Below are positions 1 through 8,430 of a stretch of 64,000 bases of DNA, piece after piece. Each line of letters opens with the position of its first letter. The stretch's first letter is position 1. The stretch spans positions 62,001-126,000 of the forward strand of contig NW_026291768.1 in assembly GCF_023091745.1 (NCBI RefSeq), given 5' to 3'. Under the pieces are notes generated by a model. That model was given only the letters and a program-made list of their open reading frames with translations. It was not told the origin of the DNA and ran no database searches. This DNA comes from Budorcas taxicolor (lineage: Eukaryota; Chordata; Mammalia; Artiodactyla; Bovidae). The position numbers and the translations under genes are program-made.

Positions 1-190
1 TGCCGCCCACAGCCTCCGCTCAGGGGAAGCAGCCCCTGTGCCAAGACCTGCAGGAGGCGCGGGGCGTCCCTGCCTGGAAGCCAAGTGCACGGTCCGCTTG
101 GAAGCGAGCCTCCTTGGGAAGAGTCGAGGGAGCCAAGCCGCGTGCAGCTGCAAGCCCTGCTTGGGCCGAGCCGAGTGTGCCTCCAGGACG

Positions 191-208
191 GCAGAGCTCC
201 AGCTCTGC
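191..208. repeat. 18-bp inverted repeat in monomer A
   Basis: GCAGAGCT, then CC, then AGCTCTGC: two perfect 8-bp arms around a 2-bp centre. It recurs at the same offset in every A copy. Unit 25 and 30 changes at offset 214 lie just outside it. The same dyad is kept in monomer B (892-909) although the flanks have diverged. It could form a cruciform or be a symmetric protein-binding site; neither is shown. Confidence 0.85.
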
Positions 209-261
209 TCAGAGGCCGGATCTAGTCAAGTGCCTTGCGCGAGGCTGCTCTGCCCTGGGCG

Positions 262-281
262 AGACTTGCCCAGGCTTGCCT
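262..281. promoter_or_regulatory. p53 response-element consensus match, monomer A
   Basis: Two abutting decamers, AGACTTGCCC and AGGCTTGCCT, each fit RRRCWWGYYY at 10/10, giving a full 20/20 consensus p53 element with zero spacer. A third 9/10 decamer (AGGCTTGCTG) follows at 289-298. No substitution was seen in this 20-mer in any of the 46 A copies. Known: p53 binds such paired decamers, with CATG cores preferred over the CTTG cores present here. Binding in this satellite is inference; the decamers may simply be a local tandem duplication of a cttgcc-containing 10-mer. Confidence 0.4.
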
Positions 282-468
282 CGCTGCTAGGCTTGCTGCC
301 CGGGAAGGAGCAGGCTGTGCGATGCTGGGAGAGGCCACTGGCGCCTTCCTGGCCTCAGCTCCACTCCTGCCTTGCCTTTGCATCTAGGCCCCGGGCGTCC
401 TTGGGGAAGGCTTAGGAGCCGGTGGCTTGCACACTGCCGAGCCCTCCAGCAGTGAGGCCTCTCGTAGA

Positions 469-492
469 GGGGAGGGGAGGGCAAGTGCAGGG
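469..492 (+). other. G-quadruplex-prone tract in monomer A
   Basis: Three tight G-runs (GGGG, A, GGGG, A, GGG) are followed 8 bases later by another GGG. The last loop is one base longer than the usual 1-7 limit, so this is a near-canonical G4 motif. It is on the + strand and unchanged in the A copies inspected. The equivalent stretch of B has lost the G-runs. Confidence 0.5.
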
Positions 493-625
493 CTCCACCA
501 GCGGTTGCTTGGCCGCCCAGACTCAGCGCCGCACGGAGAGCACAAGGCTCCCAGGTCCCCTGGCTGTGGTCTGCAGCCCCACACTCCCGGAGGCTGACTC
601 CGTGGGCGCCCAGAAGGTGCCTGAC

Positions 626-633
626 AGACGTCA
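626..633. promoter_or_regulatory. CRE-like octamer AGACGTCA, monomer A
   Basis: AGACGTCA differs from the palindromic ATF/CREB site TGACGTCA at one base, and holds the palindrome GACGTC. Substitution at offset 634 (T to G in units 13, 14, 16, 26, 31, 34) lies just outside it. The same octamer is kept in monomer B at 1328-1335. An 8-bp near match can easily arise by chance. Confidence 0.25.
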
Positions 634-754
634 TGTCCCTAGCGCTCTGCTCCCCGGCAGAGACGTGTGCAGGTGGTGGGGCCTGCCCCTGCGTGTCTGG
701 GCTCCCGCCGGCAGCCCCAGCTCCAGGGAAGCAGCCCCTGAGCCAAGACCTGTA

Positions 755-773
755 GGGGGCGCGGGGCGCCCCC
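755..773. repeat. GC-only hairpin in monomer B
   Basis: GGGGGCGC, loop GGG, GCGCCCCC: a perfect 8-bp G/C-only stem with a 3-base loop. The homologous part of A (53-71) pairs only imperfectly, with wobbles and mismatches, so the perfect stem is specific to B. Only unit 41 was seen to break it (G to T at 56,965, the loop-closing pair). Confidence 0.75.
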
Positions 774-891
774 GCCTGGAAGCCTAGCGCACAGCATGCG
801 GGAAGCGAGCCTCCTCGGGAGAAGAGGAGGCAGCCCAGCTGCGTGCGTCTGCACTCACTCCTTGGGCGGAGCCCAGTGAGCCTCCAGTACG

Positions 892-909
892 GCAGAGCTC
901 CAGCTCTGC
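892..909. repeat. 18-bp inverted repeat in monomer B
   Basis: Same dyad as at 191-208 of monomer A: GCAGAGCT, CC, AGCTCTGC. In units 22, 27, 36, 38, 39 and 45 the outermost base (offset 909) is T instead of C, which trims the perfect arms to 7 bp. It sits 53 bases upstream of the p53-type site in both monomers. Confidence 0.85.
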
Positions 910-962
910 TCAGAGGCCCGATCTGGCAGAGTGGCTGGCGTGAGGCTGCTCTGCCCTGGGCG

Positions 963-982
963 AGCCTTGCCCAGACTTGCCT
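963..982. promoter_or_regulatory. p53 response-element near match (19/20), monomer B
   Basis: AGCCTTGCCC (9/10, C in place of the third purine) abuts AGACTTGCCT (10/10). It is homologous in position to the perfect A element and was unchanged in the B copies inspected; unit 6 has a substitution just outside it (offset 984). Confidence 0.3.
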
Positions 983-1327
983 CGCTGCTAGGCTTCCTGC
1001 CCGGGAAGGAGCAGGCTGCGCCAGACAGGCAGACGCTCCTGGCGCCTTCCTGGCCTCAGCTCCACTCCTGCCTTGCCTTTGCACCTAGTCCCCAGGCGTC
1101 CTTGCGGAGGGCTTAGGGGCCGGTGGGGTGCACGCTGCCAAGCCCTCCAGCCGTGAGAGCTCTGTCATAGGGAAGGGACTGGCAAGTGCAGGGCTCCTCC
1201 AGCGGTCGCTTGGCCGCCCAGACTCAGCACAGCACGGAGAGCACCAGGCTTCCCAGGGCCCCTGGCTGTGGTCTGCAGCCCCACACACCCGGAGGCTGAC
1301 TCCGTGAGCGCCCAGAAGGTGCCTGAC

Positions 1328-1335
1328 AGACGTCA
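1328..1335. promoter_or_regulatory. CRE-like octamer AGACGTCA, monomer B
   Basis: Same one-mismatch ATF/CREB-like octamer as in monomer A at 626-633, so the ~702-bp spacing repeats along the array. Functional status is unknown. Confidence 0.22.
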
Positions 1336-1405
1336 TTTCCCTAGTGCTCTCCCCACCAGCAGAGACGTGTGCAGGTGGTTGGGGCCTGCCCCTGCGTGTC
1401 TGGGC

Positions 1406-2810
1406 TGCCGCCCACAGCCTCTGCTCAGGGGAAGCAGCCCCTGTGCCAAGACCTGCAGGAGGCGCGGGGCGTCCCTGCCTGGAAGCCAAGTGCACGGTCC
1501 GCTTGGAAGCGAGCCTCCTTGGGAAGAGTCGAGGGAGCCAAGCCGCGTGCAGCTGCAAGCCCTGCTTGGGCCGAGCCGAGTGTGCCTCCAGGACGGCAGA
1601 GCTCCAGCTCTGCTCAGAGGCCGGATCTAGTCAAGTGCCTTGCGCGAGGCTGCTCTGCCCTGGGCGAGACTTGCCCAGGCTTGCCTCGCTGCTAGGCTTG
1701 CTGCCCGGGAAGGAGCAGGCTGTGCGATGCTGGGAGAGGCCACTGGCGCCTTCCTGGCCTCAGCTCCACTCCTGCCTTGCCTTTGCATCTAGGCCCCGGG
1801 CGTCCTTGGGGAAGGCTTAGGAGCCGGTGGCTTGCACACTGCCGAGCCCTCCAGCAGTGAGGCCTCTCGTAGAGGGGAGGGGAGGGCAAGTGCAGGGCTC
1901 CACCAGCGGTTGCTTGGCCGCCCAGACTCAGCGCCGCACGGAGAGCACAAGGCTCCCAGGTCCCCTGGCTGTGGTCTGCAGCCCCACACTCCCGGAGGCT
2001 GACTCCGTGGGCGCCCAGAAGGTGCCTGACAGACGTCATGTCCCTAGCGCTCTGCTCCCCGGCAGAGACGTGTGCAGGTGGTGGGGCCTGCCCCTGCGTG
2101 TCTGGGCTCCCGCCGGCAGCCCCAGCTCCAGGGAAGCAGCCCCTGAGGCAAGACCTGTAGGGGGCGCGGGGCGCCCCCGCCTGGAAGCCTAGCGCACAGC
2201 ATGCGGGAAGCGAGCCTCCTCGGGAGAAGAGGAGGCAGCCCAGCTGCGTGCGTCTGCACTCACTCCTTGGGCGGAGCCCAGTGAGCCTCCAGTACGGCAG
2301 AGCTCCAGCTCTGCTCAGAGGCCCGATCTGGCAGAGTTGCTGGCGTGAGGCTGCTCTGCCCTGGACGAGCCTTGCCCAGACTTGCCTCGCTGCTAGGCTT
2401 CCTGCCCGGGAAGGAGCAGGCTGCGCCAGACAGGCAGACGCTCCTGGCGCCTTCCTGGCCTCAGCTCCACTCCTGCCTTGCCTTTGCACCTAGTCCCCAG
2501 GCGTCCTTGCGGAGGGCTTAGGGGCCGGTGGGGTGCACGCTGCCAAGCCCTCCAGCCGTGAGAGCTCTGTCATAGGGAAGGGACTGGCAAGTGCAGGGCT
2601 CCTCCAGCGGTCGCTTGGCCGCCCAGACTCAGCACAGCACGGAGAGCACCAGGCTTCCCAGGGCCCCTGGCTGTGGTCTGCAGCCCCACACACCCGGAGG
2701 CTGACTCCGTGAGCGCCCAGAAGGTGCCTGACAGACGTCATTTCCCTAGTGCTCTCCCCACCAGCAGAGACGTGTGCAGGTGGTTGGGGCCTGCCCCTGC
2801 GTGTCTGGGC
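1406..2810. repeat. HOR unit 2
   Basis: Departures: 17T (private), 335C, 743G, 960A (private), 1179C, 1370T. Confidence 0.95.
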
Positions 2811-4215
2811 TGCCGCCCACAGCCTCCGCTCAGGGGAAGCAGCCCCTGTGCCAAGACCTGCAGGAGGCGCGGGGCGTCCCTGCCTGGAAGCCAAGTGCAC
2901 GGTCCGCTTGGAAGCGAGCCTCCTTGGGAAGAGTCGAGGGAGCCAAGCCGCGTGCAGCTGCAAGCCCTGCTTGGGCCGAGCCGAGTGTGCCTCCAGGACG
3001 GCAGAGCTCCAGCTCTGCTCAGAGGCCGGATCTAGTCAAGTGCCTTGCGCGAGGCTGCTCTGCCCTGGGCGAGACTTGCCCAGGCTTGCCTCGCTGCTAG
3101 GCTTGCTGCCCGGGAAGGAGCAGGCTGTGCGATGCTGGGAGAGGCCACTGGCGCCTTCCTGGCCTCAGCTCCACTCCTGCCTTGCCTTTGCATCTAGGCC
3201 CCGGGCGTCCTTGGGGAAGGCTTAGGAGCCGGTGGCTTGCACACTGCCGAGCCCTCCAGCAGTGAGGCCTCTCGTAGAGGGGAGGGGAGGGCAAGTGCAG
3301 GGCTCCACCAGCGGTTGCTTGGCCGCCCAGACTCAGCGCCGCACGGAGAGCACAAGGCTCCCAGGTCCCCTGGCTGTGGTCTGCAGCCCCACACTCCCGG
3401 AGGCTGACTCCGTGGGCGCCCAGAAGGTGCCTGACAGACGTCATGTCCCTAGCGCTCTGCTCCCCGGCAGAGACGTGTGCAGGTGGTGGGGCCTGCCCCT
3501 GCGTGTCTGGGCTCCCGCCGGCAGCCCCAGCTCCAGGGAAGCAGCCCCTGAGCCAAGACCTGTAGGGGGCGCGGGGCGCCCCCGCCTGGAAGCCTAGCGC
3601 ACAGCATGCGGGAAGCGAGCCTCCTCGGGAGAAGAGGAGGCAGCCCAGCTGCGTGCGTCTGCACTCACTCCTTGGGCGGAGCCCAGTGAGCCTCCAGTAC
3701 GGCAGAGCTCCAGCTCTGCTCAGAGGCCCGATCTGGCAGAGTTGCTGGCGTGAGGCTGCTCTGCCCTGGGCGAGCCTTGCCCAGACTTGCCTCGCTGCTA
3801 GGCTTCCTGCCCGGGAAGGAGCAGGCTGCGCCAGACAGGCAGACGCTCCTGGCGCCTTCCTGGCCTCAGCTCCACTCCTGCCTTGCCTTTGCACCTAGTC
3901 CCCAGGCGTCCTTGCGGAGGGCTTAGGGGCCGGTGGGGTGCACGCTGCCAAGCCCTCCAGCCGTGAGAGCTCTGTCATAGGGAAGGGACTGGCAAGTGCA
4001 GGGCTCCTCCAGCGGTCGCTTGGCCGCCCAGACTCAGCACAGCACGGAGAGCACCAGGCTTCCCAGGGCCCCTGGCTGTGGTCTGCAGCCCCACACACCC
4101 GGAGGCTGACTCCGTGAGCGCCCAGAAGGTGCCTGACAGACGTCATTTCCCTAGTGCTCTCCCCACCAGCAGAGACGTGTGCAGGTGGTTGGGGCCTGCC
4201 CCTGCGTGTCTGGGC
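2811..4215. repeat. HOR unit 3
   Basis: Departures: 335C, 1179C, 1370T. No difference from unit 4 was seen. Confidence 0.95.
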
Positions 4216-5620
4216 TGCCGCCCACAGCCTCCGCTCAGGGGAAGCAGCCCCTGTGCCAAGACCTGCAGGAGGCGCGGGGCGTCCCTGCCTGGAAGCCAAG
4301 TGCACGGTCCGCTTGGAAGCGAGCCTCCTTGGGAAGAGTCGAGGGAGCCAAGCCGCGTGCAGCTGCAAGCCCTGCTTGGGCCGAGCCGAGTGTGCCTCCA
4401 GGACGGCAGAGCTCCAGCTCTGCTCAGAGGCCGGATCTAGTCAAGTGCCTTGCGCGAGGCTGCTCTGCCCTGGGCGAGACTTGCCCAGGCTTGCCTCGCT
4501 GCTAGGCTTGCTGCCCGGGAAGGAGCAGGCTGTGCGATGCTGGGAGAGGCCACTGGCGCCTTCCTGGCCTCAGCTCCACTCCTGCCTTGCCTTTGCATCT
4601 AGGCCCCGGGCGTCCTTGGGGAAGGCTTAGGAGCCGGTGGCTTGCACACTGCCGAGCCCTCCAGCAGTGAGGCCTCTCGTAGAGGGGAGGGGAGGGCAAG
4701 TGCAGGGCTCCACCAGCGGTTGCTTGGCCGCCCAGACTCAGCGCCGCACGGAGAGCACAAGGCTCCCAGGTCCCCTGGCTGTGGTCTGCAGCCCCACACT
4801 CCCGGAGGCTGACTCCGTGGGCGCCCAGAAGGTGCCTGACAGACGTCATGTCCCTAGCGCTCTGCTCCCCGGCAGAGACGTGTGCAGGTGGTGGGGCCTG
4901 CCCCTGCGTGTCTGGGCTCCCGCCGGCAGCCCCAGCTCCAGGGAAGCAGCCCCTGAGCCAAGACCTGTAGGGGGCGCGGGGCGCCCCCGCCTGGAAGCCT
5001 AGCGCACAGCATGCGGGAAGCGAGCCTCCTCGGGAGAAGAGGAGGCAGCCCAGCTGCGTGCGTCTGCACTCACTCCTTGGGCGGAGCCCAGTGAGCCTCC
5101 AGTACGGCAGAGCTCCAGCTCTGCTCAGAGGCCCGATCTGGCAGAGTTGCTGGCGTGAGGCTGCTCTGCCCTGGGCGAGCCTTGCCCAGACTTGCCTCGC
5201 TGCTAGGCTTCCTGCCCGGGAAGGAGCAGGCTGCGCCAGACAGGCAGACGCTCCTGGCGCCTTCCTGGCCTCAGCTCCACTCCTGCCTTGCCTTTGCACC
5301 TAGTCCCCAGGCGTCCTTGCGGAGGGCTTAGGGGCCGGTGGGGTGCACGCTGCCAAGCCCTCCAGCCGTGAGAGCTCTGTCATAGGGAAGGGACTGGCAA
5401 GTGCAGGGCTCCTCCAGCGGTCGCTTGGCCGCCCAGACTCAGCACAGCACGGAGAGCACCAGGCTTCCCAGGGCCCCTGGCTGTGGTCTGCAGCCCCACA
5501 CACCCGGAGGCTGACTCCGTGAGCGCCCAGAAGGTGCCTGACAGACGTCATTTCCCTAGTGCTCTCCCCACCAGCAGAGACGTGTGCAGGTGGTTGGGGC
5601 CTGCCCCTGCGTGTCTGGGC
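4216..5620. repeat. HOR unit 4
   Basis: Departures: 335C, 1179C, 1370T; apparently identical to unit 3, suggesting a very recent single-unit duplication. Confidence 0.95.
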
Positions 5621-7025
5621 TGCCGCCCACAGCCTCCGCTCAGGGGAAGCAGCCCCTGTGCCAAGACCTGCAGGAGGCGCGGGGCGTCCCTGCCTGGAAG
5701 CCAAGTGCACGGTCCGCTTGGAAGCGAGCCTCCTTGGGAAGAGTCGAGGGAGCCAAGCCGCGTGCAGCTGCAAGCCCTGCTTGGGCCGAGCCGAGTGTGC
5801 CTCCAGGACGGCAGAGCTCCAGCTCTGCTCAGAGGCCGGATCTAGTCAAGTGCCTTGCGCGAGGCTGCTCTGCCCTGGGCGAGACTTGCCCAGGCTTGCC
5901 TCGCTGCTAGGCTTGCTGCCCGGGAAGGAGCAGGCTGTGCGATGCTGGGAGAGGCCACTGGCGCCTTCCTGGCCTCAGCTCCACTCCTGCCTTGCCTTTG
6001 CATCTAGGCCCCGGGCGTCCTTGGGGAAGGCTTAGGAGCCGGTGGCTTGCACACTGCCGAGCCCTCCAGCAGTGAGGCCTCTCGTAGAGGGGAGGGGAGG
6101 GCAAGTGCAGGGCTCCACCAGCGGTTGCTTGGCCGCCCAGACTCAGCGCCGCACGGAGAGCACAAGGCTCCCAGGTCCCCTGGCTGTGGTCTGCAGCCCC
6201 ACACTCCCGGAGGCTGACTCCGTGGGCGCCCAGAAGGTGCCTGACAGACGTCATGTCCCTAGCGCTCTGCTCCCCGGCAGAGACGTGTGCAGGTGGTGGG
6301 GCCTGCCCCTGCGTGTCTGGGCTCCCGCCGGCAGCCCCAGCTCCAGGGAAGCAGCCCCTGAGCCAAGACCTGTAGGGGGCGCGGGGCGCCCCCGCCTGGA
6401 AGCCTAGCGCACAGCATGCGGGAAGCGAGCCTCCTCGGGAGAAGAGGAGGCAGCCCAGCTGCGTGCGTCTGCACTCACTCCTTGGGCGGAGCCCAGTGAG
6501 CCTCCAGTACGGCAGAGCTCCAGCTCTGCTCAGAGGCCCGATCTGGCAGAGTGGCTGGCGTGAGGCTGCTCTGCCCTGGGCGAGCCTTGCCCAGACTTGC
6601 CTCGCTGCTAGGCTTCCTGCCCGGGAAGGAGCAGGCTGCGCCAGACAGGCAGACGCTCCTGGCGCCTTCCTGGCCTCAGCTCCACTCCTGCCTTGCCTTT
6701 GCACCTAGTCCCCAGGCGTCCTTGCGGAGGGCTTAGGGGCCGGTGGGGTGCACGCTGCCAAGCCCTCCAGCCGTGAGAGCTCTGTCATAGGGAAGGGACT
6801 GGCAAGTGCAGGGCTCCTCCAGCGGTCGCTTGGCCGCCCAGACTCAGCACAGCACGGAGAGCACCAGGCTTCCCAGGGCCCCTGGCTGTGGTCTGCAGCC
6901 CCACACACCCGGAGGCTGACTCCGTGAGCGCCCAGAAGGTGCCTGACAGACGTCATTTCCCTAGTGCTCTCCCCACCAGCAGAGACGTGTGCAGGTGGTT
7001 GGGGCCTGCCCCTGCGTGTCTGGGC
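5621..7025. repeat. HOR unit 5
   Basis: Departures: 335C, 933G, 1179C, 1370T, the unit 1 haplotype. Last unit of the left subfamily with 1179C plus 1370T. Confidence 0.95.
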
Positions 7026-8430
7026 TGCCGCCCACAGCCTCCGCTCAGGGGAAGCAGCCCCTGTGCCAAGACCTGCAGGAGGCGCGGGGCGTCCCTGCCT
7101 GGAAGCCAAGTGCACGGTCCGCTTGGAAGGGAGCCTCCTTGGGAAGAGTCGAGGGAGCCAAGCCGCGTGCAGCTGCAAGCCCTGCTTGGGCCGAGCCGAG
7201 TGTGCCTCCAGGACGGCAGAGCTCCAGCTCTGCTCAGAGGCCGGATCTAGTCAAGTGCCTTGCGCGAGGCTGCTCTGCCCTGGGCGAGACTTGCCCAGGC
7301 TTGCCTCGCTGCTAGGCTTGCTGCCCGGGAAGGAGCAGGCTGTGCGATGCTGGGAGAGGCCACTGGCGCCTTCCTGGCCTCAGCTCCACTCCTGCCTTGC
7401 CTTTGCATCTAGGCCCCGGGCGTCCTTGGGGAAGGCTTAGGAGCCGGTGGCTTGCACACTGCCGAGCCCTCCAGCAGTGAGGCCTCTCGTAGAGGGGAGG
7501 GGAGGGCAAGTGCAGGGCTCCACCAGCGGTTGCTTGGCCGCCCAGACTCAGCGCCGCACGGAGAGCACAAGGCTCCCAGGTCCCCTGGCTGTGGTCTGCA
7601 GCCCCACACTCCCGGAGGCTGACTCCGTGGGCGCCCAGAAGGTGCCTGACAGACGTCATGTCCCTAGCGCTCTGCTCCCCAGCAGAGACGTGTGCAGGTG
7701 GTGGGGCCTGCCCCTGCGTGTCTGGGCTCCCGCCGGCAGCCCCAGCTCCAGGGAAGCAGCGCCTGAGCCAAGACCTGTAGGGGGCGCGGGGCGCCCCCGC
7801 CTGGAAGCCTAGCGCACAGCATGCGGGAAGCGAGCCTCCTCGGGAGAAGAGGAGGCAGCCCAGCTGCGTGCGTCTGCACTCACTCCTTGGGCGGAGCCCA
7901 GTGAGCCTCCAGTACGGCAGAGCTCCAGCTCTGCTCAGAGGCCCGATCTGGCAGAGTTGCTGGCGTGAGGCTGCTCTGCCCTGGGCGAGCCTTGCCCAGA
8001 CTTGCCTCACTGCTAGGCTTCCTGCCCGGGAAGGAGCAGGCTGCGCCAGACAGGCAGACGCTCCTGGCGCCTTCCTGGCCTCAGCTCCACTCCTGCCTTG
8101 CCTTTGCACCTAGTCCCCAGGCGTCCTTGTGGAGGGCTTAGGGGCCGGTGGGGTGCACGCTGCCAAGCCCTCCAGCCGTGAGAGCTCTGTCATAGGGAAG
8201 GGAATGGCAAGTGCAGGGCTCCTCCAGCGGTCGCTTGGCCGCCCAGACTCAGCACAGCACGGAGAGCACCAGGCTTCCCAGGGCCCCTGGCTGTGGTCTG
8301 CAGCCCCACACACCCGGAGGCTGACTCCGTGAGCGCCCAGAAGGTGCCTGACAGACGTCATTTCCCTAGTGCTCTCCCCACCAGCAGAGACGTGGGCAGG
8401 TGGTTGGGGCCTGCCCCTGCGTGTCTGGGC
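7026..8430. repeat. HOR unit 6
   Basis: Departures: 105G (private), 335C, 656A, 736G, 984A (private, CpG decay), 1105T. First unit with 1179A and 1370G. Confidence 0.95.

Larger units (their letters stand above)
1..702. repeat. Monomer A (reference copy), 702 bp
   Basis: First half of the HOR, from the TGCCGCCCAC start to the CTGGGC that precedes monomer B. Hand count: 223 A/T bases (68% G+C) and about 40 CpGs, roughly half the number expected from composition and well above the CpG depletion of bulk mammalian DNA. It aligns to B with about 96 differences, including two or three single-base gaps. The best conserved parts are 195-225, 235-300 and 540-640; 61-190 and 310-340 are the most diverged. 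It contains an 18-bp inverted repeat (191-208), a p53-type 20-mer (262-281), a G-rich tract (469-492) and a CRE-like octamer (626-633). There are 46 complete copies. No coding function is supported. Confidence 0.93.
1..1405. repeat. HOR unit 1
   Basis: Departures from majority: 335C, 933G, 1179C, 1370T. Appears the same as unit 5, and is used here as the coordinate reference. Confidence 0.95.
703..1405. repeat. Monomer B (reference copy), 703 bp
   Basis: Second half of the HOR, starting TCCCGCCGGC. It is about 86% identical to A by hand alignment, so A and B descend from one ~0.7-kb ancestral monomer and now amplify as a pair. Compared with A it lacks one base near offset 795 and gains single bases near offsets 1253 and 1379. 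Specific to B are a perfect 8-bp-stem hairpin (755-773) and most of the subfamily-defining substitutions (736, 743, 830, 857, 909, 1021, 1105, 1167, 1179, 1213, 1235, 1370). It has 45 complete copies plus 74 bp at the window end. Confidence 0.93.

Noticed and set aside
225..232. NK2-type TCAAGTG and AP-2-type GCCNNNGGC matches in A
   Set aside because: These short degenerate motifs are expected by chance in 1.4 kb of GC-rich DNA.
493..510. CTCF-like CCACCAG motifs in A (and near 1354 in B)
   Set aside because: The match stops after about seven bases; the AGRKGGC part of the CTCF core is not present.
1..702. CpG-island promoter
   Set aside because: CpG and GC content would pass island thresholds, but the same is true along the entire satellite; no gene, TATA box or unique flank supports a promoter.
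787..803. Possible CENP-B box in monomer B
   Set aside because: Only 6 of the 9 essential CENP-B box bases match, and the TTCG half is absent. No TTCG was noticed anywhere in the unit.
287..1084. Recurring antisense open frame of 265 codons (249 in units with 335T) in almost every unit
   Set aside because: The DNA is 68% G+C and poor in stop codons, so long frames arise in all six phases. 1405 is not a multiple of 3, frames overlap on both strands, common single substitutions truncate it, and the products are low-complexity with no recognisable domain.
1..1405. Equating the unit with the ~1.4-kb bovine satellite I (1.715 satellite)
   Set aside because: The lengths are similar, but this unit is clearly a dimer of ~702-bp monomers and is much richer in G+C than the ~56% implied by that satellite's density, so the ~0.7-kb GC-rich family fits better. 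A database search would settle it.
1085..1558. Antisense frame of 157 codons kept at the same length in nearly all units
   Set aside because: Preservation follows from units being about 99.7% identical. Changes inside it are mostly amino-acid-changing, with no sign of coding constraint, and it crosses the B/A junction.
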